DNA of 64,000 nucleotides from Odiellus spinosus (lineage: Eukaryota > Arthropoda > Arachnida > Opiliones > Phalangiidae), in contig OY987229.1 in NCBI GenBank assembly GCA_963920705.1, forward strand, positions 17,799,728 to 17,863,727, given 5' to 3'. Under the pieces are notes generated by a model. It was not told the DNA's origin and made no database searches. It saw only the letters and a program-made list of their open reading frames with translations. This document shows, in pieces, positions 31,150 through 44,964 of the stretch (its first letter is position 1; every line of letters starts with the position of its first letter). The position numbers and the translations under genes are program-made.

Positions 31150-34029
31150 TAAAATGATTTCATAATTTGTACATTTTAAATTCTAATTAACTATTTTTAC
31201 GTGAAACTAAATTGTTTAAACGTTTGCTAGTATAGAATAGCTACTTATTTTCGGAAACTTTCTTATAAATTAAAAACAAATTATATTAGTATTATCAGAA
31301 GTATAAAATACTTCTCTTAAAAAGAAGTATTCCACACATCTAAGCAAAAGCAATAAGAGCGTTACTAAGTAAAACAAGATATTCAACATTTTCACCTACT
31401 CCATCAAATCTTATAATTTTAATCGTTCGCGTTTCTTAATTAAAAACTATGTTTTTCCCACTTGTTTCAGGTCTAGCTACTTGAGAAGGAGAACCGTACA
31501 GAAGGAGAGTCTCTCTTCTCCTATTACCCCCTTCTGATATTCTTTCGATAGAGACATTTATATTCCTACGCTGCTTTTCGTTAAAACTATTCTTATCCCC
31601 CGCGTGATTTAAAATTGTGTTATTTTCCGCCTTATTTTCAAATAGTTTGCAACACTGTAGAAGAACAAAAAAAAAAGTAAATCGCTTCCGTATTTTTATG
31701 AAGGTTAAATAAAAAAAAACTCAAATATCTTTCTGGTGACTTTCGTAAATTGTTACAAACGGCCGGCGCCATTTCAAACATAGGTATTATTCAAAAATTC
31801 GTTTTTTAGCGTCTACAGTTCCCGTACCATAAGACCTACCACGATTTATAACCTTTTTCCTGAATTTTTCCACGAAAGACAATAGAATTACATCTATAAA
31901 TGTAACTAAAGTTGTAGTATGGAAAAATTTTCATTTTAGGCTTAGTGAAATATTTATCAAATTGGTGATAAAATTAGGCTTAGTTCACAAATTTAACTTA
32001 CATGACCGCTATTAATTTATAATTATGATTAAATCCATGCTAAAGGCTAAGCCTAAAAAATAAATTTACTTTTAATAACCCTATAGTTTTGGCGGGAAAT
32101 CAGTAACATAAATATATTTTAAATTAGGCTTACAAAAATGATTCTGATTAGCTGTTTAAACGTCGAATTAACCCCCAAAGTAGAAGTTCATGTACCCAAA
32201 GAATTGCCGAACTCAATCCACCCCATCAAAAAAACCTATTATTTTTTGTGAAAAAAAAATTCAAAAAATAATTTTGGTTTATAAAAACGAGTGTTTTGCA
32301 AAAAGCAGAATAAGTGGAGGGGAGGGGGGTTTAGAATGCCATACTTCAGCTCTTTTATAAGGAGAAACCATGAAGAAACAACGTCAGAAAAAATTCAAAA
32401 AAGTCGTGAGGATTGGGTATAAGCCTTGAAACATGGCGCCAAAAATCTCAAAGTTGTCTATAAACCGTCTCAACAAGAAGGTGCCACGGAATTAGTAATG
32501 AAACTTGTTAAAGTGTAGGTAACATCACACATCAAGCACATTTTAGGTATTTTATCTATAGTGGTTTGAAATAAATTTTAACCATTACTCAACCATTATC
32601 AACTTATTGAAGGCAAGTCGTGAGAACCATCTGCTGTTTATTTACAGTTCCTTTAGGAGGCGCTGTTTTTTAAAAGTTGCCCCTATTGTTTTGATATAGT
32701 TTCAAAAAGAACACTAATAAGTCTCGCAATTGCGACGGTTACACATGCGAGCAATATATAATTAAAATAAATCAAATATAAAGAGTTGGAATTTTCGTTT
32801 ATCCACCTTCAGTTTCGTAATAACGAGGTCGAACTTAAAAATATTAGTTTAAATTCATTGTCACCTTCGGTTTACTTTTCACAGGGGTTTCAAGAGTCTA
32901 GTGCTTATTGCGAAATTAAATTTAGCTTTATTTCGTATTGATGTACATTTAAACTGACACAGACTGAATGCAGTCGAAATTTAAGTAAAAAAGGGGTCAA
33001 CTATTCAAATGGCGCCAAAAACGGAAGATTATTTTATTTATTTTTTTTTTTTTTAAAGCCTACGTTTTAAATTTAATATTTTTTACCTATAAGTTTTAAT
33101 ATAATGTACCTTAGACAATATCTAAAAAAAATTCGGGGCAAAGATTAAATATTGTACCTACAAGGTACTGTCACTTTATTTTGTTACTAGTTTTAGCGTT
33201 GGTCGATTGACGTCATCACTACGTCGACATAAAACGTAGGTCTTAAGGAATTTAGAAGGTTTTAATTAATGATAAGATAAAAATTGAAAGGAAAATAAAG
33301 TAAATTTTTATTTCTAATCATAGATTTACGACGCTTTCGTTAAATGAACTAACTAAGGTAATAATATTAAGTAAATTAGGCTTAACTCTAATATCTTTGG
33401 GCTTGATTATTAGTCTTAACAACTGAAATAAGTATGTCTAATATTGTTTAGGCTTACATAGTTGACAGTTTGTTTTTAACGAACGCAGTCCTGAACCCTA
33501 TCTCGATTTATAACCAGGGTTCTTTTTTGTTACATCCAGCCTTTAATTAATAAATATTAAGAGTTAAAATCAAACCCTTTAAAACTGTAGAACGAAAAGT
33601 TGGGAGTTTTTAAATTGATTCGAACAAAATGGACCTTTGTGTATTTCCACGTAATTTGAGAAACCTTTAAAACTCTTAAAATCCTGGTTTTATTTTTAAG
33701 TTATTTTTTGAACTCATACCTAAAGAGTTTTTTTTTTCCGCCCCCACGGCGAGATTGATGAGTCTAAACCTAATACAAGAAATGACCAGGAATTTAACCA
33801 AAAATAAGAGTTATTTGAGAGCGTGCTCATCCAAAATTCGACTATACAATTAATTGCCATTTTAGTTGAGAGAGAGAAGAAAAAAAATGAAATAAGTTAT
33901 AGGTAGGGCAAATTTTTAACAGTAATTAATAACTATAGAATCATGAATAATTACTGATATTCTACCAGAAGATTTGTCACAGATTCAAATTTTTACACGA
34001 AATTCCCGGAATTTTTTGAAATCGCATTT

Positions 34030-34384
34030 TAGAACACATCGATCAAGTTGTTTTTTCATCCACCAGTATAAATTGACAAATATTAAACCAGAAATAAATT
34101 TTAAACTTATCAGGAAAATAGGCTTAGCAGGATTCATGTAGATACTGAATTTCTTCGCGTTAATGAGTCAGCGACCAATGAGAAAAAGGCACGTCGTTAA
34201 GGCGAGATCTCCACGAGACTTCTAATAACATTCGATTGTTTGCTGATCCTTCAATGCGAAGAAATTCAGGGTCTTCAGGAATCCAACTAAGCCTATTTTC
34301 CAGGTAAGTTTTACATTTATTTCTTGTTTAATATTTTTTTTTACATCGATAAAAATTACTTGTTCGATTTCATTCTCCCTTTAA
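34030..34384. mobile_element. TTAA-flanked foldback MITE, copy 3 (left end decayed)
   Basis: The right end ATTCTCCCTTTAA is intact. Inner segments ATCCACCAGTA and AAAATAGGCTTAGC with their inverse are recognisable. The central hairpin is different (CTGAATTTCTTCGCGTT against its partial inverse AATGCGAAGAAATTCAG). Confidence 0.7.
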
Positions 34385-35759
34385 AGTAGACATACAGCCA
34401 GACTCGATTTGGGGATTGATATATTCATCTCGTGCCAAACTCGCGCATTAATTCCAGTTAAATTTAATTATCTAATTCTAATTTAGAAAATTTATCTTGA
34501 TTAACCAATAGACACCATATTCAAATTCAAGTATTTCGTTTGACTGATGGCCATATCTTCAATATGAGGCGCGTTAAAATGATACAATACTTCAACTATA
34601 ACGAAATTTCGATACAACGAATTGTGATATTTGTTAATTGCCATTAAACTTCGTTAGAACTTGTCTATAAACTGCTTATGTTTTTCAATCTAACCTTAAT
34701 AACCCCCAAAAATATTTTAAACAAACTATTGAATATATTAAAGGTATTATATTAAAAAAAATAATAATTATATAGTGAAGTTTCAAATAAATGGGAACTC
34801 CTTAAAAATTCCAACAAGTTGTTGCCATATCAGTTCAATTCTTTAAGTAAAGTAATTTTTAAAGTAACTCTGTCACCTTTTTTTTCGAAAGTCTACGAAT
34901 TATATTTTGAATTTTTTCGTAATATTAGAAACTTATCTTTGGGCTGACGCGTTTTCAAGAAACTTTGAAACTAAAATGATAATAAAATATAAAATATGTA
35001 ATTCTCTAGGTACGTCTGTCCGTTGGGAAACGCTAAAACGCGCGAACTTTAAATAAAAACGCATGGACTACTTTTGTCTGATATAAGTTCAACATTGCGT
35101 ATCAGTTCGCTTCAGCTTTTCTCATTTTGCCCGAGATTTGGCCTGCGTCGAGTTTAAAGTTTAGCGTTAGTGCCGGACCGACAGAGAGACATTATTAAGA
35201 ATTATATATTTTGTTAATTATATCTTTTTTAACGATCATTCTGAAAATAGTAGTCCAATTTCGTTTGTTTTTACCAATAATCGGTGACAGAGTCACATTA
35301 ATTAATTTCATTCGCCAACTTGTTAAATTATTTTAGAGGTTACGCTATGACCTCGACCTTTGTGGTTCTCCTTTACTCCCACGATATCTCCCCGTTCTTG
35401 ATTATTTTCAAACCTATCTCGTAAGGATTAACATTGCGCGTTAGTCCGCCTTGGTTTCGGGTATAGTTAGCGAATAATAGACGTATGAGTAAGAGGTTAC
35501 GGGGTCTAATTGACGTAACTCTAACCCTTAAAGGCGTAACCTTATGAACCCTTTAAACCCTGACATATGACCCTAACTCGCGCGGGGAACTTAACCCTAA
35601 ATAGTTTGGTTCACAAATTTGCAACGCCCTTGCTATTAAGAAAAAAAAAAGAAAATGAGATGATAGAGAATAAATTTTAAGATTGTAGGGTTGCAGTTTA
35701 GTTAATAAAAATTATAGCGATATCTAGCAGAACTGACGGACATTGCTTTTCTCATATGA

Positions 35760-36030
35760 ACAGGGCCGGATTAAGCGATTTGGCGCCCAGGGGCAAAAAT
35801 TATACACCCCCTAATTTGAAAACCAAAAATTCATCACGCTTTTTCACCCGGGGAAAAGACTAATTCTTCGCGTACCCTCAACAGCTTCGAGCCCAGAAAT
35901 CATTTCAAATTCAATAACTAACGTCAAGTTTTTCCAAATGTTAGTAAAATATCACCAGATTTCTTGGGAGCCCCATTTGGCTAGTGCCCGGGGGCACTAG
36001 CACCTACGTGGGAGACTGAGATACACATTT
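35760..36030. mobile_element. Fragment resembling a hAT element end
   Basis: Starts CAGGGCCGGATTAAGCG, followed by GCGCCCAGGGGC, and later GTGCCCGGGGGCAC. This layout is common at hAT element ends. No matching opposite end was identified, so the right boundary is a guess. Confidence 0.35.
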
Positions 36031-38213
36031 CGCACATGATCATTTTAAATTACGATTACAAGTTCAAAACAAAAGACGAACGCTAGACTAATCAAAATTA
36101 AACAATGCTAATACCATCGCCTGTTACGCGGTATACCTCTCTGGTTTCACCGCTATAAAAAGAGCTTTCCTATCTGATTTCTTGTTTGCTATCTGTTTCT
36201 GCTCCCACGCAACTAAGGCACGCGTTTACGAATTTACATCGTTACAAAATTTCTCTTACATTATTAAAGATTTATTTTTATAATGAAGAAAAATGGGGGT
36301 GGATTACGAAGGGGAGTGATATCGCCCTATGATCCCACACTCGCGTTTCTATTTAAGAACTTTGCAAATTGGTTCAAATCTGAGGAGTATTTATACACAA
36401 TATTAAATCCCTTTAGAATTAAAGTAGTTCGACAAATTAGAATGATGGAGATTTTTTTCCTTCTTATACTTTCTATAGACATTTCCATAATTATTAGCCA
36501 TTTATGCCCCAGGATCAACACGAAGCAATAAATATATTTTTTCGAGAAGCGATGCTTTTCCAACGTTCTGAGTCATTCGACGAAGCTAAGGGCTGATTCA
36601 CACCTGCAGTCATGCGCGAGAACAACCCCTCTCAACTAACCCTCCTTCTTAAAAACTTCAAAATTACGAGGTCTTGAATCAAAGCCAAGAATTCCGCAAT
36701 TTAGATTCGCGAGGGTAGATATACTTTTAAAAACTGTTTGTTTTTCGGGGTTCGGGGTTCATAAAGAACTTGTATACCCTTATACATAGCTTTAAGGAAA
36801 GAAACAACGCGAGAATTGTTCAACTTATTACATTTCAAACGAAATGATTCGATATGAAAATCAGCCCAGGCGTAGAGTTTCAATCTTTAATTCATGAAAT
36901 TAAAGATTTGTCACATCGAAATTCTGACATTTCGTTTTAAAGTGGTCATTTGAAAATAATATTGACCAGGCTGATTGGTCAGATTCAGTATGATATCGCT
37001 GCGAAAAATCGAACTCGAATACTCGATAAACAATTAATTCACGTAACTTCGAATACTCATTATTTTTAAAACATTTTAATTAAAATTGACTGGTCCCTTT
37101 GTCTGTTTAATAATATTAATAATGTAATAATGTAATAACTTTCAAGTGGTATTAAATTTAAACCTTATATAAGATTCATATTTTAGCTTGAATATTTTCA
37201 AAACATTTATCTCAGACTTTCCCTTTAATTGAACTACTTTTAGGGTCAAGTTAGTTCAAACTATACAATGTTGCGTATGTTGAACTTTAAAAGGTCTTAA
37301 AAAAAAACTAGGCATTTTAATTAATTTATTTTTGATCCGAAATAGTCCCCTAAAAATTCCCTAAAAACTGACGTCATCTTCCCGCGAACATTCCTGGCAT
37401 TGCTATTGGCTAATTTTAGCCCGTAACCCTTTTTCTAGAAAGAATGTGAAACCTATATATATACTTTCAGACCAAACTAGAGGCGAATCAATACACCGTG
37501 TCAAAGGGGTAATATATCACAACGTAGGACCTGGTCAAAATTGTAATTGGGTCCAAAATAGTTTGATTAACCAGAAAATTAGGGATCGCTACTTTCAGTA
37601 AAGATCAAGGTATGACGTACACGATGCAATTAAACCTTTTACTCCTTATACGAGGGGTGGTTGATTTTACTAATCATATCATACTGTACGTTTATTATAA
37701 TTAATGAGTCATAAAATATGGCCAACTGAGAAATTAGTCAGAATACAATCCGAACAAAACCTAAAATATTCCAAAGAATCCACGCGCCTGAACCCAGCAG
37801 ATCAAAAGGGGCTTCAATTTGTTAGAAAGAAAAAAAGCCCGCAGATGGGGGAAAACGAAGAAGGGGTCGATTTCCGGGATCAAAGGGTCTAACCAAGAGA
37901 TCCTAGCAAGACGGGGTAACTCCCACTACGCCCCTAAGGCTAAACTCTTATTCACCAGTAATGACGAAAACTACACGGAACTGGCGCGGATTAATACACA
38001 ATGCTAAAAATCATTAAGAGATACAAACAGTTTTTGAACACTGATCACGAAGACACGAGTATATATTCGTATATCTTGAACGACAGTGCTTACGAAAGAA
38101 ATACCAAACATAAAATTATTCAATAAATAATATTACGCCTTATAATTAGGACTATAACGTAAGTCAAAAGGTGGGTACCTTTAAAAGCAGGATCATGAAA
38201 AAAATAACATTAT

Positions 38214-38752
38214 TTAAAGGGATAATGATAATGCACAAGGGGAGATTTATGTTTTCAGGTAAAAATAAACTTCACGCACGCTTCTTGTGGCCTGAAATGA
38301 GAACTAGCTATAGATATCCATCCACTCCTTCTTAGCTTATACTTGCCCTTTAAATAACCCAAATCCAATGGTAAAAAAAACCAAGAAGTATTAAGAAACT
38401 TTGTTATTAACTTAATCGACAAAAAAGGCTTAAAAGGGATACAAAGATTTTGATATCTCGTCGTTAACGAGACCCAAGAGCTTTATTCGAACTAGGAGAG
38501 ATATCAAACCATTTCTTTTTGGTTCCGTGTTAAGCCATGGCCAACTTAGATCAGCTCCTCCGTCGCCTGAGGACGACGGAGAAGCTGATCTAAGTTGGGC
38601 ATAGTTAAGCCTACTTTTCGAGTAAGTTAAAAGTTGATTACAAACTTAACATTTGATTTAATTTTTCTATTAATGAATTAGGCCTATTCAAACGATAAAT
38701 AATAGATGGAATACCACTTCCCTGGCTTCATTATCCCTTTAAAAATCAGCAA
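38214..38752. mobile_element. TTAA-flanked foldback MITE, copy 4 (long variant)
   Basis: 539 bp. The ends are AGGGATAATGA and its inverse, between TTAA sites. The inner arm CCCAAATCCAATGGTAAAA is homologous to the CTAATCCACCAGTAAAA arm of the other copies. The centre (about 38535-38605) is a near-perfect hairpin (CAACTTAGATCAGCT against AGCTGATCTAAGTTG). Confidence 0.65.
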
Positions 38753-40249
38753 GGTAATCTTATTGGTTTCCTCAATTTACGTCGTCGTGACGCGACATGC
38801 AATACAGCTGAGAATTTGACAGCCTTATTTTTTCCTACTTCTTTAATGAAAAGAGGAAACAAGCCTACGAATGTAGTAAAATTCTCTCTTAATTGCTTAA
38901 ATCAGGGGTTAAATTAATCACAATTGTACGAAAATGGCATGTAGTTTTTCAGCAAGATTTTTCGTTACAGCAAGAATTTATCGGATTTGATTATTCATAA
39001 TTTATTTATAATCATCAAAATTAAGTGGTTAAACACTACGCCGACTACGTAACTATAATTAAAGCCTTTAGTAATGCTAAATACGTACTCAGTTACGTAA
39101 TGACTTTCATACAGTCAAAGATACAGGATTGTACACCGATTACGTGGAGTGGAAAGCCTTCCGCATAAATAAAATCCCCAAAATCAGTAAATTTGGTAAA
39201 AGTAATTAATAATAAGCTAAAAGGGTTTCTAATTAATAGGAACGCGTTTAATGCGACCATGAATTTCAGATCAAAGCAATAAATTTCTTCATTTAATAAA
39301 TCAAAATTAGCAATTAAGTTTATGGCTAATGAATATAAGAAATAAAACACCAAAACTAGTTTCTCCTAAAATAACGGTTCCATAATTCCGAAAATAAAAT
39401 AAAATAAAATTGAAAACCAAGGCAAGCCTTTTCCAATAAATTATATAATGAGTCAGAAATGTTAATTAGATACTTGTTCAATTAGGAAAAAGCTTATTAA
39501 ATCAAACCCCCTTCTGAATTAAGGAACTAAAAATACAATGCTACCCTACAAGAACGCGCAATTTTAAAAAAGTTACTAAAAAAAGATACCCCCTTCCTAA
39601 AAAAAATTCAAACTTTTTCACTAGCTTTTAAAGTTCGCATACCATCGAAGGCCGTCGGTCTCGAAACGACCTTGAGCTTATAACAAACCCTGGTGGCAGA
39701 AATTTGCGGGAGAAGAAATAATTTGGGTTCATTTTAGAGAGTCTACGCGAAGAAACGTAACGTTTATGCCCCTTGGCTTTACGTAGCCATCTGATTGGTT
39801 CAACGTTGTCTACCGGCACTAAATTACCCGCCAATGAGGCACCAGAATTAAAAATTCCGTTATAGTAGCAACTATAAGTAGTAGAATTCATCCTACACGA
39901 TCGAGTTGGCGCTAGTTTAGTCCGGTTGTGGGATGGCAATAATATTTCAAATTTATTCCACTGATCTTTTAAGTTTAACGAATTTTAAAGCTAAATATGT
40001 GGTCAAAATCAAACCGAGGATTTCAATAAGCCCAAAGCTTGGGTTAGTTTTTTTGCGTATTTGAACAGGTTCTTGAAAATAATATTTTTTAGCTGTCTTA
40101 ACTTTTTATTTGATTTAAATTAAACATTTGGAAGAAAGGAACGAATATAATTTTAATTAGAGTTAATTAAAGGCACATTCCAGGATAAAATTAATCGAGT
40201 CCTAAAAGACCACATCTTAAAACACGCAAAAACCGTTAATTTATTCATT

Positions 40250-40435
40250 AAGCAACGTTCACACTAAGCATTGGAATCGATTTAAACCAATTCGAAACGT
40301 TTCGCTCGAGTTGTGTGAACTGAAACAATTAAAATCAATTTCTCGAAACTGCAGCTTCGGGATGAAACGATAATAAATCGGTTTACGTCAGAGACGCGTG
40401 AAATTTATATCGCGTTCACACTATAAGGACTTTGA
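40250..40435. repeat. Interspersed repeat, copy A
   Basis: Contains GTTCACACT, GGAATCGATTTAAACC, GTGTGAAC and TTTCTCGAAACTGC. The same ordered words occur on the opposite strand at 42245-42520, so these are two diverged members of one family. Confidence 0.6.
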
Positions 40436-42244
40436 AACTATTTTGGAGCTCTATTGGAAGGGTCAAATTAGGGTCTATCTTATCACTTTACTATACTTTA
40501 ATAATTTTTTATCTGTCTTCCGTCAGCGACGTCATCAAAACTAAAAGAGAGAGGGTTCCTTAATTTGTTAGGAGTTATCAAAATGATTATAATTAAAATC
40601 TAAAAGCAGTGGGCCGCTCGTTATACGCGCCAAGAAACAAAAATCAAAATGAACAGGTATTTCATCTTTTTTCTGATCTTTGTAAGACTCGTGGAATATA
40701 CTTGTTTCGAAAAGAAGTTTTATATACTTCTGATAATAAATATAAATTAGTGTTAATAAATATCATAGGCTATACTTAATTTTTTTTGGGTGTTTGAAAA
40801 AAAACTTATAGAAAATAATTTACATAGTTTAGAAGAAATCATTTTCCATATATTCGTACCTCCTATTTAATTACCTTAATTATGCTTTGGGTAATAAAAA
40901 AGCTACATTATATCTATCTCCATAAAATATTATAATTTTTATATATATTTTTTTAAATAAAGGGTGGATGAAGTTCGACAATCGTTTTAGCCCTCTTTCG
41001 AGATAAAATAACGATGCACAATAGACGAATTCGAAATTGAAGAGGAACTTGCAGAGGTACACTCTTTACGCGCCGATCTGTTAAGAGATGCTGCTATCGT
41101 AGTTCCCATTTTGATCCTACTATGATTAGCTAAGCTATGACGAGAGAGACAAACTAGGCGGTAACCCCTCCCCTCGCGCTTCGAGACTACGCGTTTTCCA
41201 TAGCAACTGGTGTAATACATGGATAGGTACGAGAGCGAGAGATAGATTGGGGCATATGCGCGCCACCTATTGTGATAATTCATTATGTTTGTACCCCAAA
41301 GGCCGCAGCCCCTGAAGGTGGGTTTATGAGTATGGAAATTTCTTCAGGAAAGGCGCGAATAAGTAGAGGTAAAAGTGGACCCGGTGTGTAAGAGACGAAG
41401 CCAACCTTCGCGGACCTTGTGTCCCCATATATTTAATATTTAACGCCTGTAGAAATGTTTTAACTGTACTGCACCAGTGTCAGAAGCTAAGCTGACATTC
41501 AGGGGTTAATTGAGCGCTTTTTTTTAATTGATTAAATTTTAATTAATTAATTTTAATATCAACAAAATATTAAAAGCTATACCGTAGGTCTAAAGAAAAA
41601 TAAAATTAAGTTCGATAAACTTGGTAGAATTTTAAATTAAACGCATTAGGCCTAGTATATTCCAAGAATTCGCGCAATAAATTTTGCTTATTTCTCGATC
41701 AGAAAAAAAAATGTTTTAAAATTAAATTTTCGAGAAATGGATAAGATAAACATTCAAGGGGCTATAAATAAAACCAGAGTATTTTTTAATATATATATTT
41801 TTGTAAAAAAAAAAACGTAACTTGACTTTGATATCAAAATTGAAGTCAGCAAAGTGGCGCCAATTTAAGGCGGTAACCTTAAATGTATAATATATATTGT
41901 ATTTTAAAAATGTTATACGATCCAATCTAGATTTGGGTGGGCGCGTAATTCATCTATTCGCAACCTTGAAAGCTATCAAAATCACCGTTAAAATAACTGG
42001 TAAACCGGGTATTATCTAGATAATTTCATAAATTTTTATATTTGAAATATAAGTTGGCAGGATTCTTGCATGACGTTGGTAATTGCTTATAAAATTAATT
42101 TGGTAATTATATTTTAAAAGAAATAAATGTTGTAATTTAACAAGGACCATTTTGGAATGCCTTTAATTTTAGAAAATAGTTTACGCTACTGCTTAGTAAA
42201 TTTACAATCCCTTTAAGCAAATACCAAACGATTTCAAAAATATA

Positions 42245-42520
42245 AACAATAGGCTACGGTCACACTAGCATTTCTTAATCGATATTCGAATCGCCTGAAA
42301 TCGTTTTAAGCGGCGCGGGTTCAAGCATTATCTTTATAAATCGATTTATTGTAGCTTCATCTATCGGTTGTTGAAATCGAATCGCTATTAAACTGGTTCC
42401 CGAAGCAGTTTCGAGAAATCGATTCGAGAAAAGACGGTTCCCCGTTCACACGACTGCAGCGAATCGTATTGAGACGGTTTAAATCGATTCCAAGGCCTAG
42501 TATGAAAGCAGCTATAGTAT
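42245..42520. repeat. Interspersed repeat, copy B (inverse orientation)
   Basis: Read on the minus strand it has GGAATCGATTTAAACC, GTGTGAAC, TTTCTCGAAACTGC and CTTCGGGA in the same order as copy A at 40.25 kb. No coding capacity and no clear ends. Confidence 0.6.
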
Positions 42521-44513
42521 CTCCTTATATAGCTCTCCTTACTCAAAAAAAAATCACATTTCGTTATATCCGAATTTCGTAACAACGTGCAGAAAATGTT
42601 GTGTGGAACAATCCCTTTAAAATTTAATTTGTATTCCCACCCAGTTGTTGATGAAACTCAAAATTTCATTATAATACTCCCTATAGGTATCTTCTTTCAA
42701 AAAAAAGAAGCATTTTTCCGATGTAAATCTCATTGGCATACCAAGAGAAAACAGAAACAAAAGAAAAAAAAAATCAAATGTCAAACACACAGTATGAAAA
42801 ATCCTACGATAATCTCCTACTATCATACTATTAGAGGGAAATCGCAGGTTCCTGGCTTTAGGAAATTGTTTCCGATAGCTAGACCGATAGTAACAGACAC
42901 TGATGGGAGTTACGTAAAGTGGCGCTCTTTTGGCGCCAAAGAGGGAAAAGAATCTTATGGTATAAAAGGGGGTTTTAGAAGGGGCACACAATAGCCACGT
43001 GCCTAAGCATTAAGGCAACTCGTCAAATATTTGGCGGGAACAGAGACTGTAGCGCCCCACACTAAGGGGGATTCCATCGAGGGGTCAAATAAAAATATGG
43101 GGGATTCGAGAAAAGGGGTTGAAACTTTTAAAAACCGTTTCAAAAAAAAATTGACCAAAAAATTTTCTACTCCGCTTCGGACGGTGAGTTATTTTCTTCT
43201 AGAGAAGTTAAAATATATTAACTGGTAGTACTTTGATCACGTGATGGAATTAATTCTATAAAAGTTTACTTCACGTATGAATTCTTAATCTCGCGAACTA
43301 ATTAACGAGATTACTTCGAGGTAATATCGTAATTAATGATAATAATAAGGTTACCGTATATTTAAATTAAATTTGATGAGCTTTTAGGGTAGAAATATTT
43401 GTAAATTTTCTATTATTATTATTAACATTTGAAATATTAAACCTACAAAAATATATTAATTTCCTATTTAAGAACTTTCCCACAAATTCTAAACTTCCCT
43501 CAATTAATAAAGAAAAAATTAAAATATTTAGAGTCATTAAAATCGTAAAAGAAAATATATTAAAAGTTAAAGTTCTAATAACTAAATTAATTATACGTGA
43601 ATTGAAATTAGTTTAAATATGTCCTCGCCCATCGTCAAGCTCGCCAACACTAATCGATAATAATATCCCTTCAATTCCACAACACAGATTAGAAAAAATT
43701 CTAAAAATGAAATTTACCTTGAAAATAAAAATTTGTGGGGGCAGACTTAAAAAATATATACTTAGAGACAAAAGAAATGATACCTTTAAAATCATTAATA
43801 CTACACGCAATATTAATTTAGATATAAAAAAAATCTGAAATTCCTTAAAGGCAGTGAGAAATATTTAGAGACAAGGTTATTTTGTGTATGATACTTTGGT
43901 GCAAAAATACTATAACTACATTAAACCAAAAAGTTGATTTTTTTTTCCTTCTGATATATTGCATCATTGAAGTCCATTACATGGAAGTTCGAAGAGCTAA
44001 AAGAGCTCTTCAAACCCACATGAAACATGAAATGCAATTCATTGAATGGTAACAGAACATACTTTGTTCTCAAATTTAACTTTAAAAATAGGAGCACTGA
44101 TTTCTGGTTAAAAGAGGTAGCTATGGTCTAGGATACATAATTCATAAGTACGTTCCCCAAAAAACATTAAAAAAATAGATGAACTATAAAAATAGGCTAA
44201 ATTATGAGTGGGAAATAGGACAATATCAAAATTGAAAATTAAACCAAAAAAATAAAATCCATAGAAATCCTCAATTATGAAACAATACTCAACTTCTTCG
44301 AACTTCCTTGAAGTTTTCTATTTCGATTAACTTTCAATATTTTTAATTTTAATCCCATAATAGGAACTTTCTATTTTAAGATGATCGACTCTCAACTTGA
44401 GATAATCAAGGTACTCGGGGAAAACCTGGTAAATCCCGGAATTTGCGCTAAAAAAACTCGATTAAACCGGATTTTGACGTTAATCGGAGTTACGACGTTT
44501 TAGTATCGTATAA

Positions 44514-44964
44514 TCCGATAAAATAAGACAAGGAGGAAGGAGACCGGTAGTGGAGAAAGATTTTGTTAAGAAATTTGGACGGGCGCCTCGCGCTCTAAAC
44601 GGGCGGCAGAGCGTCGGAGCTCGCGGCCCCGACGCAGGCCTTGGCCTAGGCCGTCGCGACACTAAGCTGCCTGCCCTTGGGAAGTTACGAGCGTTACCGC
44701 TAGTCGAAAAGAAGCGGACGACACAGAGAGCGCGAAGAGGCACTAAACTTAGGCCTAAAACATCGCGCGGCACAAGACTGGATCGCGGTGGAAGAGAGGA
44801 GCCACTTGCGTTAACGTTACGGGCAAGAGGAACTAAGTTTGATTCGTTTAGCGGTAAGCCCCTGCTGCCGCCGGACGGGGGCGCCGACAGACCAACTAAT
44901 TCTACCATCGTACCTCCAGGGTTCACCCAGAGTTACCAAACATATTTTTCAAATGGTATATACG
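44514..44964 (+). promoter_or_regulatory. Candidate distal first exon or 5' leader of the nuclear receptor (GC-rich)
   Basis: A GC-rich island in AT-rich surroundings that ends in a consensus donor, TACG|GTAAGT. The frame open from 44514 to the donor has no stop and no ATG. Spliced to 48804 it would continue in phase 1 into the receptor frame (...FSNGIY + [10 protein letters not shown]). Either it is a 5' UTR leader, in which the single ATG (44954) makes a six-codon uORF overlapping the main start, or it is coding with a start further upstream. Transcript data would settle it. Four degenerate copies of a GGCACTAAACT-like word occur inside. Confidence 0.45.

Larger units (their letters stand above)
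28108..44513. other. 16.4-kb intergenic region between DGK epsilon and the nuclear receptor
   Basis: AT-rich, with no supported protein-coding gene. It contains TTAA MITE copies 2-4, a hAT-like end near 35.76 kb, and two diverged inverse copies of another repeat (40.25 and 42.25 kb). Short frames such as 30126-30371, 37704-38007, 39628-39939 and 42587-42994 lack recognisable domains. A short GC-rich patch (30318-30362) stands out but is unexplained. The DGK promoter must lie just above 28107. Confidence 0.55.

Noticed and set aside
39628-39939. 103-residue frame on the minus strand
   Set aside because: The longest non-repeat frame without an assignment. Composition is not clearly coding, no domain or flanking splice pattern was recognised, so it is only a possible hypothetical exon.
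42587-42994. Overlapping 135- and 124-residue frames on opposite strands
   Set aside because: Lys-rich and Phe-rich mirror translations of A-rich DNA, with no recognisable domain.
44480-44926. 148-residue frame on the minus strand of the GC-rich island
   Set aside because: High GC removes stops on both strands. The plus strand has the better explanation (donor site in phase with the receptor).
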